A stretch of DNA of 32,976 bases from Kiritimatiellia bacterium (GCA_007123265.1 SKLK01000159.1:1-32976); one strand, 5' to 3'; counted from the first letter of the stretch, positions 19,273 to 28,853 are shown. The notes: generated from the letters alone by a model not told the origin. Numbers and translations are program-made.

Positions 19273-20307
19273 TCAATTGGCGGCCTTTATTTGGTCCCAG
19301 ATCCGGATGTACAAGGCGTTGTGCTCTCCCAAATCCTCGATCACCTCACTACGGGCACGGATTTCAGGTGCCAAATTGATCGCCGGATCATTCAATATCT
19401 CTTCGTCAATCAACTCATACGCGCCCACATTCGGGGCGAGGAAATACACATATTCCGTATTGGCCGCAGCCACTTCCGGACGATGCAAAAAGTTGATGAA
19501 GTGGTGGGCTAGTTCCACTTGTCGAGCGCCTTGAGGGATGACCATTTCGTCCAAGGCAATCGATACGCCTTCCTCCGGGATCAGATAGACCACCTGATCA
19601 TTTTCCTCCATCACTTGCATGATGTCGCCATTGTATCCGTGTACCAGCAGGAACTCGCCGGATGCGATGCCGTTCTTGTATTGCTCGTTCTCGAATTTCG
19701 CCAAATTTCGTTTCCACTCAATCACTTGGTCGCGGGCCGCTTCGAGTTCCTGCTCGTTACGGGTGTTCAGGCTGTAGCCCAGGTATTTGAGCGCCGCGCC
19801 GATGGTTTCGCGCATGTCGTCCAACATGGTCATGCGCCCGCGCAGGTCGGATCGGCTTAACATGGACCAGGACGGGACCACATCCGTGACCAGATCCGCG
19901 CGGTAGGCCAGCCCGGCATTACTCAACATGTAGGGAATGGAGTAGGCCAGCGTGGGATCGGCGCTTAATCCGATATAGTCCGGATCGAGATAATCGATAT
20001 TCGGAATCAAGCTAAGGTCGAGGGGCAACAGCATATTGTGTTGTTGCATGATCTGGACCATGTAGCTACTGGGAAAGATCACGTCGTAGCCGCGGGCGCC
20101 GGCCCGCAAGCGCGCAAACATGCTTTCGTTGCTGTCGAACGTGTCGAGCACCACGCGGCAATCGAATTCACGCTCGAACTCGCGAATCAATCCCGGCTTG
20201 ATATAATCGGCCCAGTTGTAAATGTAGAGCGTTTGTCGGTCCCGGCCGCAACCGGTCACCAAGACCACCAATAGCAGCAAGCCTGCCCAGCGTTTAATCC
20301 ACTTCAT
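19273..20307 (-). CDS. potD: Spermidine/putrescine ABC transporter substrate-binding lipoprotein
   Basis: Lipobox VTGC; TLYIYNWADYIKPGLIREFEREFDCRVVLDTFDSNESMFARLRAG; last gene of a potABCD array. Confidence 0.92.
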   Translation of the reverse strand: MKWIKRWAGLLLLVVLVTGCGRDRQTLYIYNWADYIKPGLIREFEREFDCRVVLDTFDSNESMFARLRAGARGYDVIFPSSYMVQIMQQHNMLLPLDLSLIPNIDYLDPDYIGLSADPTLAYSIPYMLSNAGLAYRADLVTDVVPSWSMLSRSDLRGRMTMLDDMRETIGAALKYLGYSLNTRNEQELEAARDQVIEWKRNLAKFENEQYKNGIASGEFLLVHGYNGDIMQVMEENDQVVYLIPEEGVSIALDEMVIPQGARQVELAHHFINFLHRPEVAAANTEYVYFLAPNVGAYELIDEEILNDPAINLAPEIRARSEVIEDLGEHNALYIRIWDQIKAAN

Positions 20308-21079
20308 GACGATGTTCCTCCTGCGTTAAGTGCTGTACCAGCCAAACAATCAAGAAAGTAACCACCAGCAAGAGCGTCGACAAGGCATTTATGAGTGGCG
20401 GGGAGCCGTGCTTGATCATGCTGTAGATCTGAATGGGCAACGTGGTGGCGCCGGGGCCGGTGACGAAAAAGGTGATGACGAAATCATCAATCGATAACGT
20501 GAACGCCAATAAGCCGCCGGCCGCGATGCCGGGCGCCAGCAGGGGGAGCAGGACCCGCCACGTGGTGGTCCACCAGGTGGCGCCCAAGTCGCGTGCGGCT
20601 TCCAGAATGGAGTCGTCGAAATCCTGCAAACGCGCCAGCACCACCATGGCCACGTAGCTGACACAGAAGGAGGTATGGGCCAGAAAAATCGTGATCAAGC
20701 CCAGTTGCATACCGATGCCGACAAAGAACAAGAGCAGGCTGATGCCCATGAGAATGTCGGGTACGACAAGCGGAGTATAGATTAACGTGTAGTGCACCCG
20801 TTGTAAACGGGTATGGTAGCGATGGAGCGCGTATGCGGCGATGGAGCCCAGCACCATCGACACGATGGTCGAGCTAAGGGCGACGATCACGGTGTTCTGG
20901 AGCGCGAACCAGATATCGCGCTCGGCAAACAGGCGGATGTACCAGCGCCAGGAAAACCCTTCCCACGAACTGCTGAATCGGGACGCGTTAAAGGAGTGCA
21001 GGATCAAGACGCCGATCGGCAGATAGAAAAAGATCAGCACGGCCCACGTGGTGTAGAGCGGAATCCGGCTACGCTTCAT
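20294..21079 (-). CDS. potC: Spermidine/putrescine ABC transporter permease
   Basis: BPD-type inner-membrane signature EAARDLGATWWTTTWRVLLPLLAPGIAAG; Met at 21079 preferred; overlaps potD and potB. Confidence 0.9.
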   Translation of the reverse strand: MKRSRIPLYTTWAVLIFFYLPIGVLILHSFNASRFSSSWEGFSWRWYIRLFAERDIWFALQNTVIVALSSTIVSMVLGSIAAYALHRYHTRLQRVHYTLIYTPLVVPDILMGISLLLFFVGIGMQLGLITIFLAHTSFCVSYVAMVVLARLQDFDDSILEAARDLGATWWTTTWRVLLPLLAPGIAAGGLLAFTLSIDDFVITFFVTGPGATTLPIQIYSMIKHGSPPLINALSTLLLVVTFLIVWLVQHLTQEEHRHEVD

Positions 21080-21954
21080 GGTCGCGTCTCCCCGCGGCGT
21101 CGGCCCTGCATGTACAGCACCCACAGCATGGGAGCCATAACGGCCAAGGTCAAACTGGCCGAAAGGGCGCTGGCATGCGGCAGGTTACGATCCACAAACG
21201 TGCGCTGGGCAATCTTGTTGCCGATCATTTCGCTGCGTGTCCCGCCGACAATGTCGGGAATGATATACATTCCCAATGAGGGAATCAGGACCATCAAGAC
21301 CGCTGTCAACAGTCCGCGCCGGATACCAGGTAGAAAGATTTGCCGGAACGCCCGCCAGCGGCTGGCACCCAAATCCCGGGCGGCCTCGACCAGCCGGAAA
21401 TCGAATCGTTCGGCTGCCGCATAAATGGGCAGGATCGCAAATGGGAGCAGCGTATAAATCATCACCAGCAAAACGGTCCCGGCATGGTAGAGCAGGATGG
21501 CATCGGCGTCGGCCAGTCGCAGGAAAACGAGGGCCCGTTTCACATAGCCGTCGGGGTGCAAAAGCACTTTCCAAGCAAATATCCGAATTAGGAAACTGGT
21601 CCAAAACGGGATCACGGTCAATAACACCAAAAGCCGTCGCCAGCGATAGGGTGCGCGGGCAATGTAGTAACCGCATGGGAGCGCCAGCGCGATGCAGGAA
21701 ACCGTGGTCACCGCGCTGATCCAAAGGGTTCGCCAAATGATAGCCGGATAGTTCGGGTTACGGAGGCTGCGCACTGTTTCGAGGGTCCATCCGGCGCCGA
21801 CGCCGCCCCAAGGATCCGATGGCTTGAACGCGATGGCGAAGACCAGCGCGGTGGGAATGACGAACAGGATAAACAGCCAGGTAAACGGTGCGGCGGTCAA
21901 CAGCCACTCAGCGACCGTTTGTCGCCGCGCCCCGGGGTGGTCATGGCTGCTCAT
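21076..21954 (-). CDS. potB: Spermidine/putrescine ABC transporter permease
   Basis: EAARDLGASRWRAFRQIFLPGIRRG signature, multiple TM segments; 4-bp overlaps with potA and potC. Confidence 0.9.
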   Translation of the reverse strand: MSSHDHPGARRQTVAEWLLTAAPFTWLFILFVIPTALVFAIAFKPSDPWGGVGAGWTLETVRSLRNPNYPAIIWRTLWISAVTTVSCIALALPCGYYIARAPYRWRRLLVLLTVIPFWTSFLIRIFAWKVLLHPDGYVKRALVFLRLADADAILLYHAGTVLLVMIYTLLPFAILPIYAAAERFDFRLVEAARDLGASRWRAFRQIFLPGIRRGLLTAVLMVLIPSLGMYIIPDIVGGTRSEMIGNKIAQRTFVDRNLPHASALSASLTLAVMAPMLWVLYMQGRRRGETRP

Positions 21955-23093
21955 CCGGCGGGCATCTCCAGTAGTTCCTCATCGGTTTGACTATAGCGAT
22001 CCAGCATATACCCGTCATCGGCATGCCACCAAATCCAGACCTCGTCCTCCCAGCGAATCGGCTTTTGGTCGAGCAGAAACCGGCTGTGCTGTTGCGTGAT
22101 CGCAAGGCGGTACTCCTGTACATGTACGAGGAACTTGGTTTGTGCGCCAAGGTATACGACTTCCGCCACGCGGCCCCGCACACAGTTGGCGCGTGCTTCG
22201 TTCGGGGGGGGATCCAGCGAGAGGCGGAATTTCTCCGGGCGAACGCTCAAATGCACCAGGTCACCCCGTTGTTTGCGCTTATCGTTGTAACACATGACAT
22301 CGGGAAAGCCATCAATGCGAAGCCGGCAATAGTCGGGTTCGATCAATTCGGTCACCACCCCGTCAAAAAAGTTGGAATCGCCAATGAACGCCGCCACGAA
22401 ACTGCTGTTCGGGGTCTCATAGATCTCTGCCGGTGCGCCCAGTTGCTCAATCCGGCCATGATTCATTACCGCGATCCGGTCACTCAAACTCATGGCCTCG
22501 CCTTGATCATGGGTGACATAGACAAAGGTAATACCCACTTGATCATGAATTTGATCCAGCTCCAGCAACATCCGTTGGCGCAATTTCAAGTCCAAGGCCG
22601 CCAATGGCTCGTCCAGAAGCAGCACGTCCGGCTGGTTGATCAAGGCCCGCGCAATGGCGACCCGTTGTTTTTGGCCACCACTGATCTGGCTCGGCTTTTT
22701 GCGTGCGTGCGCGTTCAATTGGATCAAGTCGATCATGGCATCGACCGCTGACTTGATTTCGGCGGCGGGACGTTTGGCGACGCGCAAGCCGAAGGCGATA
22801 TTTTCCCAGACGGAGAGATGGGGGAAGAGCGCGTAATTCTGAAAGATGGTATTCACCTTGCGCCGGTTTGGCGGCAAATCGGTAATGTCGACACCCTCCA
22901 ACAGAATGCGGCCGACATCGGGCCGCTCAAAGCCTGCGACCATACGTAGCAGCGTGGTCTTGCCACAGCCACTGGGACCCAACAGGGAAAAGAACTCGCC
23001 TTTGCGAATCGACAAATCCACCTGGTCGACCGCGTGGATGTCTCCATAGGTCTTACGTACCTGGTTGAAATGCAGGAATGGGGTCATGGCCAC
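21951..23093 (-). CDS. potA: Spermidine/putrescine ABC transporter ATP-binding protein
   Basis: Walker A GPSGCGKTTLLRM, signature ISGGQKQRVAIARAL, Walker B VLLLDEPLAALD, H-loop VTHDQGEA, C-terminal TOBE-like region. Confidence 0.94.
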   Translation of the reverse strand: MAMTPFLHFNQVRKTYGDIHAVDQVDLSIRKGEFFSLLGPSGCGKTTLLRMVAGFERPDVGRILLEGVDITDLPPNRRKVNTIFQNYALFPHLSVWENIAFGLRVAKRPAAEIKSAVDAMIDLIQLNAHARKKPSQISGGQKQRVAIARALINQPDVLLLDEPLAALDLKLRQRMLLELDQIHDQVGITFVYVTHDQGEAMSLSDRIAVMNHGRIEQLGAPAEIYETPNSSFVAAFIGDSNFFDGVVTELIEPDYCRLRIDGFPDVMCYNDKRKQRGDLVHLSVRPEKFRLSLDPPPNEARANCVRGRVAEVVYLGAQTKFLVHVQEYRLAITQQHSRFLLDQKPIRWEDEVWIWWHADDGYMLDRYSQTDEELLEMPAG

Positions 23094-23102
23094 AGGAACC
23101 GA

Positions 23103-24080
23103 TCACGGGCGCTCAAAATAAGCGATTCGTTGCCTGGTGTCGAACGTGACGATGAACCGGTTGAGCACATGGCCTCCGATTCGGGGCAAGTCCGGAATTC
23201 CCAAAGCCAAGGTTTCGACATCGGTGTGCGCAACGTTTCTCAACACCAGATCGCCGATCATGACCTGTCGGGCATGGGATGGCAGGTCCAGGTTGGAGGC
23301 CAACGCGAATTCGCCCAAACTATCAAGGGCAAACAGCGTTTCCATGCCGTCGATGTATCCTTCAAGCACAAAAATACCGAAATAGTCCCGCAACGGCACT
23401 TGCGCGATTAAGCGCTCAGCGTCGGGTTTATAAGGGTTAGTCGTGGAGAACAGGATGGTTCGATTCGGAAAGTCGATTTGGACGAAATGAAAGGCCCGGA
23501 TAAAGTCGCCGCCAAGGATCAACGGCACATCCATTTTCAGGTCTCGTTTCAGGATGTCGAGGGGACCGTGGGCGGCCTTGACATAGACCAAGGCGGTATC
23601 GACATGCAGACCATTGATGACCAGACGCGATACCACGCTCAAATAGCCCGGCACCGCATCGCGCACATGTGCGGGAAAGAGTCGATGGGGCGGGGGGCCG
23701 ATGGGAATGATGCCTTCCCGTTCGGACAAGCCGAATTCCACCCAGTTGGCGCGGGCACTGGTGTCGAGTAGCGCGGTGTACTCCTGCGCGCCGCGCATCC
23801 GCACCACCAGGGCGGGCACGGTGGAATCGCGTCGTCCCTGAAACTCAACGCGCGCGAATCGATCGGCATGGACCCGGTTTCCACCGGTAAAGACCGGACC
23901 GAAATCGGACTCGTAGCGAGTCAACCAGAAGCGGCGCTCATCCTGAGCCCGTGAAAAGAACACCTCGCGATCCCGCGCGGAGAGCGGCGTAATCGTGGGG
24001 GCCTTGCGGCTGGCACAGCCGAAGCTGGTTCCCACGAATAGGACCAGCATGATCCAGCGGATGCAGGATGCAGCATTCAC
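23103..24080 (-). CDS. Two-lobed retropepsin/pepsin-like putative aspartyl protease lipoprotein
   Basis: Signal/lipobox VGTSFGC; lobe 1 ALLDTSARANWVEF ... LILGGDFIRAFHFVQIDFPNRTILF; lobe 2 LFALDSLGEFALASNL ... IGGHVLNRFIVTFDTRQRIAYF. Confidence 0.65.
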   Translation of the reverse strand: MNAASCIRWIMLVLFVGTSFGCASRKAPTITPLSARDREVFFSRAQDERRFWLTRYESDFGPVFTGGNRVHADRFARVEFQGRRDSTVPALVVRMRGAQEYTALLDTSARANWVEFGLSEREGIIPIGPPPHRLFPAHVRDAVPGYLSVVSRLVINGLHVDTALVYVKAAHGPLDILKRDLKMDVPLILGGDFIRAFHFVQIDFPNRTILFSTTNPYKPDAERLIAQVPLRDYFGIFVLEGYIDGMETLFALDSLGEFALASNLDLPSHARQVMIGDLVLRNVAHTDVETLALGIPDLPRIGGHVLNRFIVTFDTRQRIAYFERP

Positions 24081-24161
24081 GTTCTATCCCCCCTTTGCAT
24101 GATGATTACTCGTATTAACGGGTACTTGTAAACGGATTGTTCCGGTTGACGTCACCCTGTA

Positions 24162-24986
24162 CTAAGTCTTTTCAGCCTCATTATCCGGAGCGTCCTCGTT
24201 GGGGGGATCGGTATCATCCGGAACATCCGGTTCGGCTGCTGAGTCGGTTTCCTCTTCGGGGCGGGTCGGTGCCCGGGCCTCCACATAGGCATTCAAGCCG
24301 GCACCTTCTTCGACCGCCAAATGCGCGGTCTTAATGCGGCCCAGCAAGTGCCCGGTGGCCCGCACGGTAACATGCCCCGAAGCCTCAATATCCGCCTTCA
24401 ATTCACCGGCCACGTCGACATCACCCAACTTCATCGGCGAATGAAAGTCATGCGAAGCGCCGGGACCGATGCGCAAGTCGCGCGTATCGATCATCGCCTC
24501 AGGTATCACAGCGCCTTGCACCAGCTCCAGACTGCGGTAGGCCTTCAGCACACCGGACTTGGCGGTGCCCTCGAGCACAATGTGATTCGCGGTAATCGAG
24601 CCTCCGTCCAGAATAGCGCTTTTGGTTAATACCACCTTGCCTGCCGTCACCAACTCGTCACTGAATCCTCCCGTAATCTTCTCATCTTTCAGGCTGAGCC
24701 GGGCTCCGCATTTCGGGCATTGGGTGACCTCTGCGCGACCCCGCATGACGAATTGAAACTGGCAGGTATAACAGACGATGTCGTTTTGGGTCGGCATCAC
24801 CGTCCGGCCAATATTCATGGCCTTGCGGGGCGTACCCTTGCGGGCCTCGGCGCGCTTGGCCTCCAGCTCCTCATCCACCTCGGGTTTGGCGGAATACCGT
24901 TTTTCGCGCTGATGGAGCTGGGTCGCCCGTAAGGTAACGAGCCCGTCCACAAACTTTGTTTTGCCACGTTCAGGCATGGGCAGCAC
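24162..24986 (-). CDS. Bactofilin-type (polymer-forming cytoskeletal) protein with N-terminal zinc ribbon
   Basis: CYTCQFQFVMRGRAEVTQCPKCG (CxxC...CxxC) followed by repetitive beta-helix-like VTAGKVVLTKSAILDGGSITANHIVLEGTAKSGVLKAYRSLELVQGAVIPEAMIDTRDLRIGPGA; acidic C-tail. Met at 24977 also possible. Confidence 0.75.
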   Translation of the reverse strand: MLPMPERGKTKFVDGLVTLRATQLHQREKRYSAKPEVDEELEAKRAEARKGTPRKAMNIGRTVMPTQNDIVCYTCQFQFVMRGRAEVTQCPKCGARLSLKDEKITGGFSDELVTAGKVVLTKSAILDGGSITANHIVLEGTAKSGVLKAYRSLELVQGAVIPEAMIDTRDLRIGPGASHDFHSPMKLGDVDVAGELKADIEASGHVTVRATGHLLGRIKTAHLAVEEGAGLNAYVEARAPTRPEEETDSAAEPDVPDDTDPPNEDAPDNEAEKT

Positions 24987-25155
24987 TCAACCAATGATGG
25001 CGGTCGGCGAACCAACGGTATGCGTCAGGCCCGGCACAGACTTCCATGACGGGGTGAGCGAAAGCGATCGGACGACATACCGTGCGTACGCGCATAAGGC
25101 CACATCGGCTATCCCGTTCGCCACCTTTGAGGTGCGCGCACGGGGCACAATCCTA

Positions 25156-25557
25156 TTACTTCGTGGATTCGCCGGGTTTGGCCGTCAGCTTGCCCGGTGC
25201 AAAAGAACTGCTCCCTGCCGGTTGTCCGGACGGGTTGACCTCGGAATGGCCCACAAAGGTGACGCCGTCTTCAACCGTCAAACGCTTGGCCTTGATATCG
25301 CCGTTGACACGCGCTGAAGCGAGCATTTGAATCCGGTCCTTGGCGGTAATGTTGCCGTTTACCGCTCCTTCGATGGAGACGGAATCGACGGTTAGATTGC
25401 CTTTGATTGTGGCGCTCTTGCCGATAGTGGTCTGGCCGTCACATTGCAGATCACCGTCCAGCTTGCCATTAAACTGGATTGAGCCTGAGGTTTTGATCGA
25501 TCCGGTGATTTCCACTTCGGACGAGATAACCGTTTCTGCGGGTTTGGTGCTTTCCAT
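25156..25557 (-). CDS. Bactofilin (polymer-forming cytoskeletal protein)
   Basis: SSEVEITGSIKTSGSIQFNGKLDGDLQCDGQTTIGKSATIKGNLTVDSVSIEGAVNGNITAKDRIQMLASARVNGDIKAKRLTVEDGVTFVG, typical bactofilin beta-helix. Confidence 0.9.
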   Translation of the reverse strand: MESTKPAETVISSEVEITGSIKTSGSIQFNGKLDGDLQCDGQTTIGKSATIKGNLTVDSVSIEGAVNGNITAKDRIQMLASARVNGDIKAKRLTVEDGVTFVGHSEVNPSGQPAGSSSFAPGKLTAKPGESTK

Positions 25558-25592
25558 GTGCATTTCCTCTTTCGGGTTGCGTTACGGGTTGA

Positions 25593-28500
25593 TTAATCCT
25601 TTTCCGGCGATGACGAATCCGTATCCTCGCCCGACGCTGCGCTATCGTCCGGCGCTGCAGGTGTTGACTCGTCGTCGGCAGGTGCCGGTGCCTCTGTTTC
25701 CGCGATCGGTCGCTCGCTCCGGACAGGCTTGGCGGAGGTCTGTCCGCGGGCGGACTGCAACTGCTTCAGACGCTTGGCCAGCACGGCCTCTTTGTGTCGC
25801 AACCGTTCCAGCTCATCGTCGGCCATCTTCTGTTGATGGCTCATGGCGCGTTCCTGCCGTCGCAGCGCACTTTGCGCTTCGCTGAGCGACTTCTTCAGGG
25901 CTTGTAGCTCCGCTTCCCGTTTGCGTCGTTGCTCGCGTTCCGTCTCATAGAATTTGCGTTGCTGTTCCAGCCGCATTTGCGCGCCTTTGCTCTCCTGCTC
26001 CAGTTGGATGACACGGTATTGCAAATTCTCTACATCCAGCACGCGTGCCTCTTGTTCCTCGCGCAATTGTTCGCGCTGTTGTTCCAAATCGCCTTCCGCA
26101 CGTGCGAGTTGCGATTCCAGGCGCTGGCCTTCCTCCCTGGCCTGATCCAGTTGCTGCTGCGCCTCCTCCAATTGGGCGTTGTATTCATGGATGCGCTCAT
26201 CCGCTTCGCGTTCGATGCGGGCGGCTTCCTGTCGCGCCTCGTCAAGGGCCGCCTGCCATTCGGTCTGTGCAGCCTCGGCCTCAGCTTGCGAACGATGCAG
26301 CTCGGCTTCGGCGCGCGCGGCTTCGGAGCGGGCGGTGGCCGTGGCATCCTGCTCTTCCCGAATCAGGTTCTGCAACTCCTGAATGGATTCCTGCGCATCG
26401 CGGATCTGATTTTCCAATTCGAGCACCGTCGCCTCAGACGCTTGGCGCCGGGTCAATTCCTCGCCGTAGGTCTTGCGGGTTTGCGCCAATTCGGCGTCGC
26501 GCCGCTGAGCCCGGTCCCATTCATCTTCAAGCAAGGACTTGTATTGCTGCACATCTGCTTCCAGCTGGGCCATACGCGCTTGTCGATCGGCGTCCTCTTT
26601 CTTCATTTCCTCCGCTGCCGCGGCGAGCGCCCGTTCCTGTTCGGCGAGCTCGGCGACGCGTTGATCGGCTGTGGCAACCTGCTCCTCCAAGTCGGCGATG
26701 CGCTGACCCGCTTCCGCTTGCGCTTCCAATAGGGGGGCGCGCTCGGCTTCCCATGCTGTCTCGCGCTGTTCCAACTCCCACTGCGCCTGATCGGCCCGGG
26801 TGCTGGCTTCGCGAAGGGATTCCCGCAATTGTTGAATCTCAGCGGTCGCTTCCTCTTCGCGCGCTTGTGCATCCTCCTGCTCGCGCTCGCGCTCGGCGCG
26901 TACACTGGCGAGTTCGGCTTCGGCCTGTTCCGCTTGTTCACGAATTTCCGCATCGGTGCGGGCCTGCTCATCCAGCTGCAGTTGCAGGGTATGTACCTCG
27001 TCGGCTAATCGCTGGGCTTCCGCTTCGGAACGTTGCAGACGATCTTGGAGCAACTGTTCTGTTTGGCGGGCATGCTCTTCGATCTGAGCCACACGTTCGC
27101 GCTGCTGTTGACCGATATCTTCCTTCTCTGCAATGGTGTCGCGGGCCGCATGCAATTGTGCGGTTAAATGCGTGATCTTTTCTTCCAGTCCGCGGGTGCG
27201 CAACTCGCTTTCATCCTGCTGCGAGCGTAAGCTGTCGATTTCGTTCTGCAACATGCGTTCTTTGGCCGCAGCGGCCTCGCGCAGTCGTTCGGTTTCGGCT
27301 ACTTGTTGAGCCAATTCCTCGATCTTCTGGTTTTCGATTGCAGTGGCCAATTCCTGTTCCAACCGTTGGACCTCGGATTCGAGGCTGCGTTGGGTACGCT
27401 GCAATTCGGATTGGACTTCGCGCAATTGCTCCCGTTGCCGTTCCAGTTGCTGATCCTTCTCGTTCAGCACACCCTCGGTCACTTGCAACCGGCCTTCGGC
27501 TTCATCCCGCTGCGCGCTCAGTTCCTGGATCCGGCGAGAGGCCGCGCTGTCGCTTTGTTGGGCCTCTAAATCAGCCACTTTGCCTTGCCACTCACTCAGT
27601 TGTTCTTCAGCCGAACGACGTGACTCCGTCAATTCGCTGCGTAGTTGTTCCACCTCGTCCGCCGCGGATTGAAGCGATTCGATTTGCTGTTGAAGCTGTT
27701 GATTCTGCTCGGTGAGCGATTGAATCTGTTCATTTTGTTCCGCCTCAGCGCCCGTGTTTACGGCGAGAACCTCGGCCTTTGCCGTCTCCAATTCGCGTTC
27801 CAACTCTTCGATTCGCACTTGCGACTGCTGGATGCGCTGCTCCGCGGCCGCCACGGCCTCATCGGCAGAGTGGGCGCTACTTTGCCGCAAACGATCCATT
27901 TCCTGGCGCAGTTCCTCTTGTTGCCGTTGAGCGGCTTGTTTCGCTTCTTGCAATTGGGCTTCGAGGGCTTCTTCCCGCTGCCGGTACTCCGCTTGCAGTG
28001 CCTCCGACTGTTCCTTCGCTTGCTGTTGTGCCGCCGTCACGGCCACATCGGTGGACTGGGCGCTGCTTTGCCGTAAGCGATCCAATTCCTGCTGCAGTTC
28101 CTCTTGTTCCCGTTGGGCGGCTTGTTTCGCTTCTTGCAATTGGGCTTCGAGGGCTTCTTCCCGCTGGCGGTGCTCCGCTTGCAGCGCCTCCGCCTGTTCC
28201 TTCGCTTGCTGTTGTGCAGCCGCCAACTCTTCGCGGACGCGTTCCAGTTCACGGGCCGATGCGTCGGAATCCGCAGCGGTCGTTGCAGGGGCTGCGTCCC
28301 GCATTAAGCCGCCAATCTTGGGTTTGCTGCGGGGCGGGGCGGAAGCGGGGGCGGTGTCCGGTTTGGATTCCGCTTCGCCGGTCAGCAATTCCCCAACCGT
28401 CATGGAAGCTCCAGACGTCTTGTGCGTGGCTTTGCCGTCGGCTTTGACGGCGCCGCTTTCGAGGAAGTCCCGGGCGGCGTCACGGTTAATGGGGCCAAAG

Positions 28501-28721
28501 GTCTTGCCGTTAGCGAGTTCAATCATCCAGTCCATTCCCAAGACCTTTAGCTCTTCGACCGGGGTCCAGAGCTGTTTGTCCTGAGAGACCTTATTGCCCG
28601 GCGCAATCCGGCAATTGCTGGCCCAGCTTTGCAGTTGGTCAAGGGTAATGGGGCCGTACACATCGCCGTCGTCGGTCTGCAAATACCACGTGGATGCAGG
28701 GTCTAGGTTGTCCGTTGGCAT
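25593..28721 (-). CDS. Large coiled-coil protein with N-terminal GYF_2-like (DUF4339-type) domains
   Basis: N-terminus WYLQTDDGDVYGPITLDQLQSWASNCRIAPGNKVSQDKQLWTPVEEL plus a second, shorter GxxFGPI segment; about 800 aa of E/Q/R/A/L-rich heptad-like sequence; acidic tail. GTG/ATG-proximal region fits ATG at 28721. Confidence 0.8.
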   Translation of the reverse strand: MPTDNLDPASTWYLQTDDGDVYGPITLDQLQSWASNCRIAPGNKVSQDKQLWTPVEELKVLGMDWMIELANGKTFGPINRDAARDFLESGAVKADGKATHKTSGASMTVGELLTGEAESKPDTAPASAPPRSKPKIGGLMRDAAPATTAADSDASARELERVREELAAAQQQAKEQAEALQAEHRQREEALEAQLQEAKQAAQREQEELQQELDRLRQSSAQSTDVAVTAAQQQAKEQSEALQAEYRQREEALEAQLQEAKQAAQRQQEELRQEMDRLRQSSAHSADEAVAAAEQRIQQSQVRIEELERELETAKAEVLAVNTGAEAEQNEQIQSLTEQNQQLQQQIESLQSAADEVEQLRSELTESRRSAEEQLSEWQGKVADLEAQQSDSAASRRIQELSAQRDEAEGRLQVTEGVLNEKDQQLERQREQLREVQSELQRTQRSLESEVQRLEQELATAIENQKIEELAQQVAETERLREAAAAKERMLQNEIDSLRSQQDESELRTRGLEEKITHLTAQLHAARDTIAEKEDIGQQQRERVAQIEEHARQTEQLLQDRLQRSEAEAQRLADEVHTLQLQLDEQARTDAEIREQAEQAEAELASVRAEREREQEDAQAREEEATAEIQQLRESLREASTRADQAQWELEQRETAWEAERAPLLEAQAEAGQRIADLEEQVATADQRVAELAEQERALAAAAEEMKKEDADRQARMAQLEADVQQYKSLLEDEWDRAQRRDAELAQTRKTYGEELTRRQASEATVLELENQIRDAQESIQELQNLIREEQDATATARSEAARAEAELHRSQAEAEAAQTEWQAALDEARQEAARIEREADERIHEYNAQLEEAQQQLDQAREEGQRLESQLARAEGDLEQQREQLREEQEARVLDVENLQYRVIQLEQESKGAQMRLEQQRKFYETEREQRRKREAELQALKKSLSEAQSALRRQERAMSHQQKMADDELERLRHKEAVLAKRLKQLQSARGQTSAKPVRSERPIAETEAPAPADDESTPAAPDDSAASGEDTDSSSPEKD
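27849..28220 (-). repeat. Tandem 2 x 186 bp (62-aa) repeat inside the coiled-coil gene
   Basis: AAQQQAKEQAEALQAEHRQREEALEAQLQEAKQAAQREQEELQQELDRLRQSSAQSTDVAVT is followed by a near-identical copy; the DNA string GGGCTTCGAGGGCTTCTTCCCGCTG recurs at 27956 and 28142 (186-bp period). Confidence 0.9.
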
Positions 28722-28778
28722 GGTAAATTCCTCTTGCTTGGGTACCTGCGGGATCGTCCCGCGTTTTCACGTGCTATC

Positions 28779-28807
28779 GTTGTAGAAAGTGCAGGCGGTC
28801 GAGTAAA
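28779..28807 (-). promoter_or_regulatory. Candidate promoter of the coiled-coil gene (TTTACT -N17- TACAAC)
   Basis: Read on - strand at 28807-28802 and 28784-28779; 4/6 matches each; followed by a GCGGGATCGTCCCGC hairpin (28748-28762) in the leader. Confidence 0.25.
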
Positions 28808-28853
28808 GCAAAAACAAGGACGCTAAAGCGAAAGAACGCCGGATCGAGGCGAT

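Noticed and set aside
26045-27175. 376-aa + strand ORF (and 25929..26732, 27645..28076, 27779..28447)
   Set aside because: Antisense to the compositionally biased coiled-coil gene; low-complexity Arg/Pro/Leu translation with no family signature.
27849-28220. CRISPR-like or satellite array interpretation of the 186-bp repeat
   Set aside because: Only two long in-frame copies inside a coding sequence; no spacers.
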